Part shown: one piece after another, positions 7,147 through 12,759 of the stretch
Numbering within the stretch: position 1 is the first letter of the stretch
Layout of the letters: every line of letters starts with the position of its first letter
Assembly (NCBI GenBank): GCA_944386335.1
Contig: CALXAQ010000013.1
Location: forward strand, 1-12,759
Reading direction: 5' to 3'
From: an uncultured Clostridia bacterium
GTDB lineage: Bacteria > Bacillota > Clostridia > TANB77 > CAG-508
Length of the DNA stretch: 12,759 nucleotides
Notes under the pieces: generated by a model
Seen by the model: the letters and a program-made list of their open reading frames with translations, nothing else
Database searches by the model: none
Told to the model about the DNA's origin: nothing
Position numbers and translations under genes: made by a program

Positions 7147-7863
7147 ATGATTAGTATGTATATAGATGAATCTGGAAGCATCCATCCAACCTCACAAAAG
7201 CTAAATAGATATTTTGTTATTGGAATAGTTATACCAAAAGATTCTAAAAGACTAAGGAGAGTTTATAAAACTTTTATACGAAAAAACATAGATACTTTAA
7301 GAGAACTAGACATAGAAGGGAAAATGTTTAATCGAGAAGGTAAATTTATTGAATTAAAAGGATCTTCTATGGATAAACCAATGAAATTAAATTTTATAAA
7401 TTTCTTTTGCCAAAATAATTTATTAGAAGTTCGCTATATTATTTTAGATAATAACTTATTAGATAAAAGATTTATAAAAAATAAGGCTAGGACGTTTAAC
7501 TATTTGTTAAAAATCTTTTTAATTAACTCAATAAAAAAGAAGTATATAAAAGATAAAGAAATATTTTTACAAATTGATGAGAGGAACGTAAAGACTGATT
7601 CGAAATATTCCTTAGAAGATTATTTAAATCAAGAATTATTACTAAACAATAATCTGATAGATAATGTACAAGTACAATATTTTGATTCATCGCAAAATTG
7701 TTTTATACAAATTGCTGATGTATTTTCAAATTTAATGTATTCAAATTTAATTACAAAAGGAAGCTATCAAAAAGAATTACAGAAATTGAGACAAGATGGT
7801 TATATACTCCCACCATTTATTTTTCCACAAGAAATATTTCAAAACAAGATTAAAAAGGTATAA
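7147..7863 (+). CDS. DUF3800 domain protein
   Basis: A 238-residue DUF3800 protein. The hallmark YIDESG is at residues 5-10. Further acidic positions include Glu69 in IELKG and Asp144 in LQIDER, and the C-terminal hallmark IQIADVFSN is at 187-195. The family is predicted to have an RNase H-like fold with a metal-binding acidic centre; its activity is not established, and it is frequent in phage, mobile and defence-linked regions. Translation from 7081 would add 22 residues not typical of the family. The ATG at 7147 has AGGAG at a 7-nt distance and a promoter directly ahead, so I chose it. The gene is more AT-rich and richer in Asn/Lys/Ile than the neighbouring uvr genes, consistent with acquisition. 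Two structured RNA-like elements follow 18 bp downstream. Confidence 0.85.
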   Translation: MISMYIDESGSIHPTSQKLNRYFVIGIVIPKDSKRLRRVYKTFIRKNIDTLRELDIEGKMFNREGKFIELKGSSMDKPMKLNFINFFCQNNLLEVRYIILDNNLLDKRFIKNKARTFNYLLKIFLINSIKKKYIKDKEIFLQIDERNVKTDSKYSLEDYLNQELLLNNNLIDNVQVQYFDSSQNCFIQIADVFSNLMYSNLITKGSYQKELQKLRQDGYILPPFIFPQEIFQNKIKKV

Positions 7864-7869
7864 GTTGCA

Positions 7870-7875
7870 TATACT
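7870..7875 (+). promoter_or_regulatory. -10-like element of structured element copy 1
   Basis: TATACT (7870-7875) ends 5 bp before the outer stem of copy 1. No good -35 is visible at 17-18 bp. Copy 2 shows the same placement with a better -35, which is the main reason to list it. Confidence 0.35.
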
Positions 7876-7880
7876 ATTAA

Positions 7881-7978
7881 AGAATTGATGTAACAGTAAA
7901 TCTAAGTGAGATTCCATTATCTCGGTAAGTGCTATATACTAGCATAATCTCTTAGTAATTACATCAATTCTATTTTAC
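7881..7978 (+). ncRNA. candidate structured small RNA, copy 1
   Basis: A 13-bp outer stem pairs 7881-7893 with 7959-7971. Inside it, CTAA (7902-7905) pairs with TTAG (7952-7955), GAGATT (7908-7913) with AATCTC (7946-7951), and TGCTA (7930-7934) with TAGCA (7940-7944) around a 5-nt loop. Blocks shared with copy 2 are AACAGTAA (7892-7899), CCATTATC (7914-7921), GGTAAGTGCTA (7924-7934), TAGCAT (7940-7945) and CTATTTTAC (7970-7978). The stems keep their pairing but differ in sequence between copies, while the internal-loop bases are kept, as in a selected RNA structure. An AT-only hairpin (7981-8003) follows. I do not recognise the family. Confidence 0.55.
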
Positions 7979-8006
7979 ATAAATTTTAATTTTTTTAAAA
8001 TTTCTA

Positions 8007-8035
8007 TTGACTTTAGAATTCAAAAATGTTAAACT
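8007..8035 (+). promoter_or_regulatory. promoter of structured element copy 2
   Basis: TTGACT (8007-8012), a 17-bp spacer and TAAACT (8030-8035). The predicted transcript start falls at about 8042, the first base of the copy 2 outer stem. Confidence 0.55.
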
Positions 8036-8041
8036 TAAGAT

Positions 8042-8158
8042 AGTTAAACAGTAAGTCCTTTTTTGTATGCCATAATCCAGGTAAGTGCTATGTGTTAGCA
8101 TCATACTTAAGGCAATTTAACTGCTTTCTATTTTACCACTAATACGTGGTATTTTTTT
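8042..8158 (+). ncRNA. candidate structured small RNA, copy 2, with promoter and terminator
   Basis: The outer stem AGTTAAA (8042-8048) pairs with TTTAACT (8116-8122). CCTT (8057-8060) pairs with AAGG (8109-8112), GTATG (8065-8069) with CATAC (8102-8106), and TGCTA (8086-8090) with TAGCA (8096-8100). The conserved blocks of copy 1 recur at matching spacing: AACAGTAA 8047-8054, CCATAATC 8070-8077, GGTAAGTGCTA 8080-8090, TAGCAT 8096-8101, CTATTTTAC 8128-8136. A promoter at 8007-8035 and an intrinsic terminator at 8134-8158 frame a transcript of about 115 nt with no ORF. The function is unknown. I considered 6S and SRP RNA and found no match to their conserved parts. Confidence 0.6.
8134..8158 (+). 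terminator. intrinsic terminator after structured element copy 2
   Basis: TACCAC (8134-8139) pairs with GTGGTA (8146-8151) around a 6-nt loop, followed at once by seven Ts (8152-8158). This is the clearest rho-independent terminator in the window and fixes the direction of the element as plus strand. Confidence 0.8.
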
Positions 8159-8201
8159 ATTTGTCTAAAAAATCAAAATTTTTATAAAAAGGGGAAAAAC
8201 A

Positions 8202-8258
8202 TTGAAAAAAATTTCTATTATGGATATGATGGGAAATATTTTAGATTATTTAATATAG
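8202..8258 (+). CDS. possible 18-residue peptide, TTG start
   Basis: AAGGGG (8189-8194) precedes a TTG that opens an 18-codon frame, MKKISIMDMMGNILDYLI, ending at TAG 8256. The spacing is acceptable and the peptide is amphipathic. Nothing else supports it: no homology I recognise and no visible promoter. It could be the remains of a longer gene. Confidence 0.22.
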   Translation: MKKISIMDMMGNILDYLI

Positions 8259-8267
8259 AAAATAAAA

Positions 8268-8318
8268 GGGCAGACTTTAGAAACGTTTCTACTTAAGAAG
8301 CGCTTAAAAAGTCTGCTC
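8268..8318. other. branched inverted repeat (cloverleaf-like)
   Basis: GCAGACTTT (8270-8278) pairs with AAAGTCTGC (8308-8316), extendable to 8268/8318 with one G-U pair. Two hairpins sit inside: the perfect palindrome AGAAACGTTTCT (8279-8290), and TTAAG (8293-8297) with CTTAA (8303-8307). Read on the minus strand the structure is followed by CCTTTTA. It could therefore terminate the small minus-strand gene at 8342-8428, but the branching is unusual for a terminator. Confidence 0.5.
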
Positions 8319-8341
8319 TCGAAATATTGCAGGGATTATCT

Positions 8342-8428
8342 TTATTCTGTTTTTTCGCTATTGTTGTTACTATTGTTTTTGTTACCTTTATTATTTTTTG
8401 AGTTATTCTTCTTATTTTTTTCTGCCAT
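8342..8428 (-). CDS. 28-residue Asn/Lys-rich peptide
   Basis: The minus-strand ATG at 8428 has an excellent ribosome binding site, GGAGGT (8443-8438), nine bases ahead. It encodes 28 residues, of which 11 are Asn and 7 Lys, beginning MAEKNKKNNSKNNKGN and ending SEKTE. A longer in-frame reading back to 8584 begins in AT-rich DNA without a binding site and is unlikely. The composition suggests a disordered, strongly basic peptide. Small spore-associated proteins and nucleic-acid-binding peptides can look like this, but I recognise no family. It is divergent from the kinase gene at 8614. Low-complexity DNA can mimic coding sequence; the binding site is the main support. Confidence 0.5.
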   Translation of the reverse strand: MAEKNKKNNSKNNKGNKNNSNNNSEKTE

Positions 8429-8551
8429 AAATTCAGCACCTCCATTTCCTCTTCTAAAAATATTTTGAACAAATTCTAAAAAAATATTCAAAATCTTACA
8501 AAAATGTAATATAATAAAGCAAAAATATTTTAAAAGCATATTTAGGGCAAT

Positions 8552-8580
8552 TTTACAAGTAATCAAAAATATGATATGAT
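8552..8580 (+). promoter_or_regulatory. promoter of the kinase-murD operon
   Basis: TTTACA (8552-8557), a 17-bp spacer and TATGAT (8575-8580), each five of six to consensus. The start codon at 8614 lies 33 bp further on, preceded by TGGAGTGA (8600-8607). The rest of 8430-8551 is AT-rich with no other signal I can support. Confidence 0.72.
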
Positions 8581-8613
8581 GCAAAAAAATAAGAAAAAAT
8601 GGAGTGATAAAAA

Positions 8614-9327
8614 ATGGAACATATTGTAATTGGAATAGAAGGTCTAGTGGGAAGTGGAAAAACTTCTATTTGTAGAGAATTACTAAATAGAATACCAGAT
8701 AGCATTTTATTTCAAGGTGGCAATTTATATAGAGGAATTGTATATGCAGTAATGCAAAGACAAAAAGAAAAAATAGAAGACATCGCAGTATTACAAAAAA
8801 GTTTTTCTCATATAGATATCAAAAAAGTAATGGACATTTTAAAAGTACAGTTAAAAATAGAAAATAGAGAAACCGTTATTTATATAGATGGACAAAAAAT
8901 AGACGAAGAAGAATTACAATCTAAAGAAAATTCTATGTTAGTATCTGTAGCAGGGGGAGCAGCAGATAACACACATTTATTTGAATTTGCACGTACACTC
9001 ATAAATGAAATGAAAAAACAATATAATTTAATAGTTTCTGGTAGAGCCTTAATGGAGATTTATCCAGATTTAGATTATCATTTTTTAGTAACAGCATCTT
9101 TAGAGGAAAGGGTAAATAGAAAAAGCAAACAATATGGTTATACCACAAAAGAAGAAAAAGAAGCTTTAAAAGCACATATTATAAAAAGGGATGCATTGCA
9201 ACAACAAGCAGGCTTTTATAAAAAATATGATAAAACCATTATAGTAGACGTAACAGATTGTAAAAATGTAGAAAGTTCTACGAATAAATTAGAAACATAC
9301 ATAGAAGAAATACCAATACTTGCTTAA
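8614..9327 (+). CDS. cytidylate-kinase-like P-loop kinase
   Basis: A 237-residue cytoplasmic P-loop nucleoside monophosphate kinase. Walker A is GLVGSGKTS (residues 10-18), followed by a YRG nucleotide-binding segment (about 39-41). SGRALMEIYPDLDYHFLVTASLEERVNRK resembles the (d)CMP kinase stretch with GRDIGT, PDA and ASxExRxxRR. The typical GRDIGT is replaced by GRALME, and the usual IDGPAGSGKST start is also altered. It is therefore a divergent member whose substrate may not be CMP; I give no symbol. Length fits bacterial Cmk (about 220-230). murD follows 26 bp downstream without a terminator, so the two are probably cotranscribed from the promoter at 8552-8580. Confidence 0.75.
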   Translation: MEHIVIGIEGLVGSGKTSICRELLNRIPDSILFQGGNLYRGIVYAVMQRQKEKIEDIAVLQKSFSHIDIKKVMDILKVQLKIENRETVIYIDGQKIDEEELQSKENSMLVSVAGGAADNTHLFEFARTLINEMKKQYNLIVSGRALMEIYPDLDYHFLVTASLEERVNRKSKQYGYTTKEEKEALKAHIIKRDALQQQAGFYKKYDKTIIVDVTDCKNVESSTNKLETYIEEIPILA

Positions 9328-9353
9328 AGAGAGCAGAGAGAAAGGAGGTTTGT

Positions 9354-10760
9354 ATGAAATATGTAAATGAAAAACTAGAAGAATTTAATCAATATATAGT
9401 TGGAAAAAGGGTGGCTATTATTGGCGTAGGTGTTAGCAATTTGCCTTTACTAGATTATTTTTATGAGCATAAGGCGAAGGTAACTGTGTTTGATAACAGA
9501 GAGTTAGATAATATTGACCAAGAAGCTATCGATAAAATTAATAAATATGAAATGCTATATTATTTTGGCAAAAATAACTTAACTTATTTACAAAATTTTG
9601 ATATTATTTTTCGTTCTCCAAGTGCCATGCCGTTCTTACCAGAAATAGAAAAAGAAATAGAAAGAGGAGCCATTCTTACTTCAGAAATAGAAATGGTAAT
9701 GATGCTATGCCCAGGGACAATTATAGGTGTAACAGGAAGTGACGGAAAAACAACCACAACCAGTTTGATATATGAAATTTTGAAACAAAAGGGATATCGT
9801 TGTTTTTTAGGTGGAAATATAGGTATTCCACTATTTACTAAAATAGAAGAAATGAAACCAGAAGATATTGTGGTATTAGAACTAAGCAGTTTTCAATTAA
9901 TGGATATGCAAGTAAGCCCAAGAATTTCTGTTGTTACCAATATTTCTCCTAATCATTTAAATGTACATCGCTCTTATGAGGAATATATAGAAGCAAAGAA
10001 GAATATCTTTATGTATCAAAAAGAAACAGGAACTGTAGTTTTAAATTATGATAATGAAATTACAAGAAGTTTTGCAAAAGATGCAAAAGGCAAAGTATTA
10101 TTCTTTAGTAGCAAAGGAAATATTCCAAATGAAGGATATGTTTATGAGGACGGTATTATGAAACAATGTAGAGCAAATGGTATTAGAGAACAGTTGCTTT
10201 CTGTAAAAGAAATTCCTTTACGTGGAGTACATAATTATGAAAATATATGTGCAGCCCTTGCTGCTACTTCTAGCTTAGTAGACACCAAAAACCAATTACA
10301 AGCTATCAAAAAGTTTAAAGGAGTAGAACATAGAATAGAATTGGTAAGAGAAATAAATGGCGTAAAGTGGTATAACGATTCTATTGGAACAAGCCCTTCT
10401 AGGACAATGGCTGGACTTTCTTCTTTTGATGAAAACATTGTTTTAATTGCAGGTGGCTATGATAAACATTTAGATTATGCCCCTATTGGAAAGCCAATTG
10501 TAGATAAAGTAGGAACTTTAATTCTAATGGGAGCAACAGCAGACAAGATAGAAAAAGCGGTACAGGATGAATTACTAAGACAAGGAAAACAAATGCCAAT
10601 TTATCGTTGCGATACATTAGAACAAACAGTAAATTTAGCTCATGAGAAAGCGAAACCAGGAGATGTAGTATTATTTTCTCCTGCTAGTGCTAGCTTTGAT
10701 TTATTTAAAAACTTTGAGGAAAGAGGAAACTTGTTTAAAGAATTAGTGAAAAAGTTGTAA
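9354..10760 (+). CDS. murD: UDP-N-acetylmuramoyl-L-alanine--D-glutamate ligase
   Basis: Cytoplasmic Mur ligase that adds D-glutamate to UDP-MurNAc-L-Ala using ATP, in peptidoglycan precursor synthesis. The three-domain order is intact over 468 residues. An N-terminal Rossmann-like UDP-binding part has IIGVGVSNLPLLDY (22-35), and the ATP loop is GVTGSDGKTTTT (125-136). ELSSFQL (176-182), NISPNHLNVH (196-205) and the probable carbamylated Lys215 in YIEAKK follow. The C-terminal domain carries HNYEN, NDSIGTSPSRT, IAGGYDKHLDY and SPASASFDLFKNFEERG. The length is slightly above the 438-451 of model MurDs. AAAGGAGG precedes the start. The gene lies outside any division/cell-wall cluster here and behind a kinase gene. 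No frameshift is present, unlike the uvr genes. Confidence 0.96.
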   Translation: MKYVNEKLEEFNQYIVGKRVAIIGVGVSNLPLLDYFYEHKAKVTVFDNRELDNIDQEAIDKINKYEMLYYFGKNNLTYLQNFDIIFRSPSAMPFLPEIEKEIERGAILTSEIEMVMMLCPGTIIGVTGSDGKTTTTSLIYEILKQKGYRCFLGGNIGIPLFTKIEEMKPEDIVVLELSSFQLMDMQVSPRISVVTNISPNHLNVHRSYEEYIEAKKNIFMYQKETGTVVLNYDNEITRSFAKDAKGKVLFFSSKGNIPNEGYVYEDGIMKQCRANGIREQLLSVKEIPLRGVHNYENICAALAATSSLVDTKNQLQAIKKFKGVEHRIELVREINGVKWYNDSIGTSPSRTMAGLSSFDENIVLIAGGYDKHLDYAPIGKPIVDKVGTLILMGATADKIEKAVQDELLRQGKQMPIYRCDTLEQTVNLAHEKAKPGDVVLFSPASASFDLFKNFEERGNLFKELVKKL

Positions 10761-10813
10761 TCACCTTTTCTGATGTATCTTCATAAGATAATACAAAAAA
10801 GAGGAGGAAAACT

Positions 10814-11497
10814 ATGTATTATCAAAATTATGAAGATTACATGAGAAATGTATTAGGATATTCTATAGAGCCTGACATACCTACATATAATAGAAACTAT
10901 GAAATGTACTTACCTGTTTCCAATAATACACAGCAAGTAAGTAGAGTAATGTCACCAGAAATGGAAGAATGGTATCCAGAATGTTACCGTATTATTCAGC
11001 CAATTGTAGAAAATGCTTGTGAAAATTGTTATACAGAAATTACAAAAGAAGTGGTAGATAATTTGACAGAAGATGTTTTTCAAAAGGTTTGCTGTAATAC
11101 AAGAATGGTGCAATATGCAAATGGAGAAAATAGGAGTACTGCTAAAGAGGAAAATAATAGAAGCATGGAAAAGAAAAATAGTGTAAATGCTACTTCTAGC
11201 AATTTATCTAATGCGTCTATAAGAAATAGGAATAATAGCCAAAGCAAAATAGTAGAGAATAGGGGAATGGAAGAGGAAAACAGACAGCAAGCAAGGATAA
11301 ATAATCCGCTTCTTAGAGATTTAATTCGTATTCTAATATTAAGACAATTATTTGGTGGCAATTTTCCACACCGACCTCCAATGAGACCTCCATTCCCAGG
11401 TGGACCAGGGAATAGACCACCCACAAGACCGCCTTATCCAGGAGGAAGACCACCAAGACCAGAGCCAAGAGATTATGAAAATTATTTAAAGTTTTAA
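10814..11497 (+). CDS. proline-rich protein, possibly spore- or envelope-associated
   Basis: A 227-residue protein I cannot assign with confidence. Residues 1-45 are Tyr/Asn-rich. Residues 50-95 form the only clearly folded-looking part, with YPECYRIIQPIVENACENC and five Cys (57, 69, 72, 93, 94). Residues 102-165 are Asn/Ser/Glu-rich and look disordered. After a short hydrophobic stretch (166-180) the tail (185-219) repeats RPPxRPPxPGG. Clostridial proteins with a similar layout are often hypothetical and sometimes linked to the spore coat, but this is memory of a pattern, not proof. GAGGAGG precedes the start. It lies 53 bp after murD, with only a small hairpin (10776-10790) and no T-run between, so readthrough is likely. 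There is no signal peptide. Confidence 0.7.
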   Translation: MYYQNYEDYMRNVLGYSIEPDIPTYNRNYEMYLPVSNNTQQVSRVMSPEMEEWYPECYRIIQPIVENACENCYTEITKEVVDNLTEDVFQKVCCNTRMVQYANGENRSTAKEENNRSMEKKNSVNATSSNLSNASIRNRNNSQSKIVENRGMEEENRQQARINNPLLRDLIRILILRQLFGGNFPHRPPMRPPFPGGPGNRPPTRPPYPGGRPPRPEPRDYENYLKF

Positions 11498-11512
11498 TTA
11501 AGTTTGAAAAAT

Positions 11513-11526
11513 ACGAAAATTTTCGT
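11513..11526. promoter_or_regulatory. palindrome abutting a promoter (possible operator)
   Basis: ACGAAAATTTTCGT is a perfect 14-bp palindrome whose last base is the first base of the -35 at 11526. It may be an operator, or the core of a terminator for the proline-rich gene. No T-run follows. Confidence 0.4.
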
Positions 11527-11554
11527 TGAAAATTATGTGACTTTATAGTATAAT
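11526..11554 (+). promoter_or_regulatory. strong promoter pointing into the IS element
   Basis: TTGAAA (11526-11531), exactly 17 bp and a perfect TATAAT (11549-11554). It lies outside the apparent IS left end near 11571, and no host gene follows. It may be the promoter of a gene displaced by the insertion. Confidence 0.7.
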
Positions 11555-11617
11555 AGAAACAATTGGTAATTGTGAACTATACCCCAATTAGTGGAGTTAG
11601 TAAAAAGAGGACTTATG

Positions 11618-11648
11618 AAAACAGGTAGAATATTTTCTATCTGTTTTT
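11618..11648. terminator. intrinsic terminator inside the IS left end
   Basis: AAAACAGGTAGAA (11618-11630) pairs with TTCTATCTGTTTT (11635-11647), 13 pairs with one G-U, around a 4-nt loop. Flanking A- and T-runs make it usable in both directions. It would stop transcription entering from the promoter at 11526-11554 and so shield the transposase from outside transcription, which is known for other IS elements. Confidence 0.75.
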
Positions 11649-11676
11649 CTTATGGTATAATGTTTTTGGTGATAAT

Positions 11677-11991
11677 ATGGAAAGAAAATATAGAAAATAT
11701 ACTTTTGAAGAAAAACTACAAGCAGCTAAAATGCATGTAGAAGAAGGAATTGGATGTACTACTGTTGCTAATAAATTCAATTGTGATAAAAAAAGAGTTT
11801 TGTTATGGAGTAGAAAATACCAAGAAGGTGGAGAAGAAGCTTTAAGATACGAGACTAGAGGACGTGCTAAAACTGGTAGACCGAAAAATAAGACATTCAA
11901 TAGTATAGAGGAAGAACTTGAATATGTTAAAGCTGAAAGAGATATTCTAAAAAAAACATCGGAGATATTGAAAAAACAGAAAAGAAAATAA
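11677..11991 (+). CDS. IS3-family transposase OrfA
   Basis: A 104-residue DNA-binding protein of the IS3 family. A helix-turn-helix covers about residues 8-48 (FEEKLQAAKMHVEEG, then TVANKFNCDKKRVLLWSRKY). A leucine-zipper-like helix covers about 77-100 (EEELEYVKAERDILKK). OrfA binds the inverted repeats and joins OrfB as a frameshift fusion to form the active transposase. A perfect TATAAT (11656-11661) lies just ahead with a poor -35, usual for tightly limited IS expression. The ribosome binding site is weak (GGTGA near 11668). Confidence 0.92.
   Translation: MERKYRKYTFEEKLQAAKMHVEEGIGCTTVANKFNCDKKRVLLWSRKYQEGGEEALRYETRGRAKTGRPKNKTFNSIEEELEYVKAERDILKKTSEILKKQKRK
11949..11955 (+). other. -1 ribosomal slippery site A AAA AAA
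   Basis: In the orfA frame the codons are CTA AAA AAA ACA, so the heptamer A AAA AAA (11949-11955) is in the phase needed for -1 slippage. After the shift the reading continues AAC ATC GGA GAT and runs open into orfB. This is the standard IS3 mechanism and differs in sign from the +1 events in the uvr genes. Confidence 0.75.
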
Positions 11992-12759
11992 GATTTCAAG
12001 TTATTTTTGAACTAAAAGAAGCATATAAAATAAATTTTTTATGTAGTATTCTAAAAGTAAGTGAGTCTGGTTATTACAAATGGTTGAAAAATAAAGATAA
12101 TATTAACGAGAAGGAAATGGAAATTGTTGGTAATTTAAAAACATTACAAATAAAACATAAATATAGAATGGGTTCTGAAAGAATGACCTATGAATATGAA
12201 AGAATATATCATAAGAAATATAATCATAAACGAATAGCAAGATTAATGAGAAAACATGGACTACAATCAGTTGTAAGACCTAAAAATCGTAGATATGGTA
12301 TTAGTAAATCTGTTTATACTAGAAATAAACTTGGAAGAAATTTTTCTGCAAGTTCTCCTTATGATAAATTAGCTGCTGATATATCAGAATTTAAAAGGAG
12401 TGGAAAGAAAGTATATGTATCAGTAATAAAAGACCTATATACTCATGTTGTAGAAGCATTAGAAATTAGTTATAGTCCCAGTTTAAAACTAGTTATAGAT
12501 ACTATAAATCAAGTAAAAGATAAAGCAATAGAATATGGCACATTTTTTCACAGTGACCAAGGATTTCAATATACAAATCCGATTGTGCAAAAGATATTAA
12601 AAGATAATAATTTTCTTCAAAGTATGTCTAGAAAAGGAACACCTATTGATAATGCACCAACAGAAAGTTTTTTCTCTACTTTAAAATCAGAGTTAATATA
12701 TAATAAAACTATAAATATTCCTAATGATAAAGCGCTAATACAAGAAATTATAGATTACA
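11956..12759 (+). CDS. IS3-family transposase OrfB, partial, made by -1 frameshift
   Basis: The -1 frame stays open to the end of the window. It encodes a DDE integrase-fold transposase (rve type) that cuts and joins the IS ends. The catalytic residues are Asp at 12378 (AADISEFK), Asp at 12555 (FHSDQGFQYTN) and Glu at 12663 (NAPTESFFSTLKSEL). The last two are 35 residues apart, the DD(35)E spacing of the family. The N-terminal part has SGYYKWLK and the HTH_21-like YRMGSERMTYEY. No start codon or ribosome binding site of its own is evident, so expression as an OrfAB fusion is expected. The C-terminal end lies outside the window. The part seen is intact, with no stop or missing catalytic residue. 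Confidence 0.92.

Larger units (their letters stand above)
11571..12759 (+). mobile_element. IS3-family insertion sequence, left part (runs off window)
   Basis: The left end appears to lie at about 11571-11573, where TGAACTATACCCCAATTAG resembles the TG...CCCC terminal repeats of IS3-family elements, IS150-like group. Inside are an intrinsic terminator, orfA (11677-11991), a slippery A-run and orfB in the -1 frame. The right end, right inverted repeat and target duplication lie beyond the window, so the exact boundary is not proven. Confidence 0.85.

Noticed and set aside
7881..8136. Integron attC sites
   Set aside because: GTTAAAC and ATTTAAC at copy 2 fit the loose core consensus, but in the wrong order for attC, and they are not kept in copy 1.
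7881..8158. 6S RNA, SRP RNA or CRISPR repeats
   Set aside because: The elements are too short for 6S, lack the SRP GGAAG/AGCAG loop motif, and two copies with diverged stems and no spacer structure are not a CRISPR array.
11080..11424. Long minus-strand reading frames opposite real genes (here, and also at 5936-6217 and 11637-11999)
   Set aside because: They are antisense shadows of conserved plus-strand genes, without ribosome binding sites or recognisable domains.
11615..11740. Short plus-strand frame starting MKTGRIFSICFSYG at 11615
   Set aside because: It overlaps the IS terminator and the start of orfA in another frame and has no recognisable family.

Overview
The window looks like a chromosomal segment of a low-GC, Gram-positive bacterium of the Clostridia type, probably an uncultured gut lineage. 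The basis is AT-rich DNA with AGA-dominated arginine usage, strong AGGAGG ribosome binding sites, TTGNNN-17-TATAAT type promoters, and Clostridia-like versions of UvrA, UvrB, MurD, YgiT-type and DUF3800 proteins. I name no genus.

Layout. Positions 1-1214 are an accessory patch: a Nudix hydrolase, the stump of a DUF4258 toxin and its intact YgiT-type zinc-finger partner. A perfect 20-bp direct repeat (130-149 and 1215-1234) flanks the patch. Next comes a nucleotide excision repair block: uvrB (1345-3298), a membrane-anchored C39-like protease (3382-4077) and uvrA (4160-6990). A DUF3800 gene (7147-7863) follows, then two tandem copies of an unrecognised structured element (7881-7978 and 8042-8136). 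The second copy has its own promoter and a clear intrinsic terminator. Positions 8160-8613 hold a tiny possible ORF, a branched inverted repeat and a 28-residue Asn/Lys-rich peptide gene on the minus strand. A probable operon of a cytidylate-kinase-like gene, murD and a proline-rich protein runs from 8614 to 11497. The window ends inside an IS3-family insertion sequence (about 11571 to beyond 12759).

Main observation. uvrB is broken once and uvrA twice, always by the same +1 event. A single C stands between two codons just before a conserved glycine GGA codon, so the zero frame reads CGG followed by A (2818-2821, 4268-4271, 6630-6633). Skipping that C restores full-length UvrB (650 aa) and UvrA (942 aa), with every conserved motif intact on both sides. 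By eye, CGG occurs in frame nowhere else among roughly 3,600 codons of the window, although about 14 out-of-frame CGG triplets are present and CGA, CGT, AGA and AGG are used for arginine. This fits +1 recoding at CGG-A, for example at an unassigned or tRNA-poor CGG codon or by four-base decoding. A systematic sequencing artefact is the main alternative.

How the genes relate. UvrA and UvrB act together in damage recognition, and both would depend on the same recoding event. The cytidylate-kinase-like gene and murD share a promoter and link nucleotide metabolism to peptidoglycan synthesis only by position. The Nudix/toxin-stump patch and the IS are the recently mobile parts.
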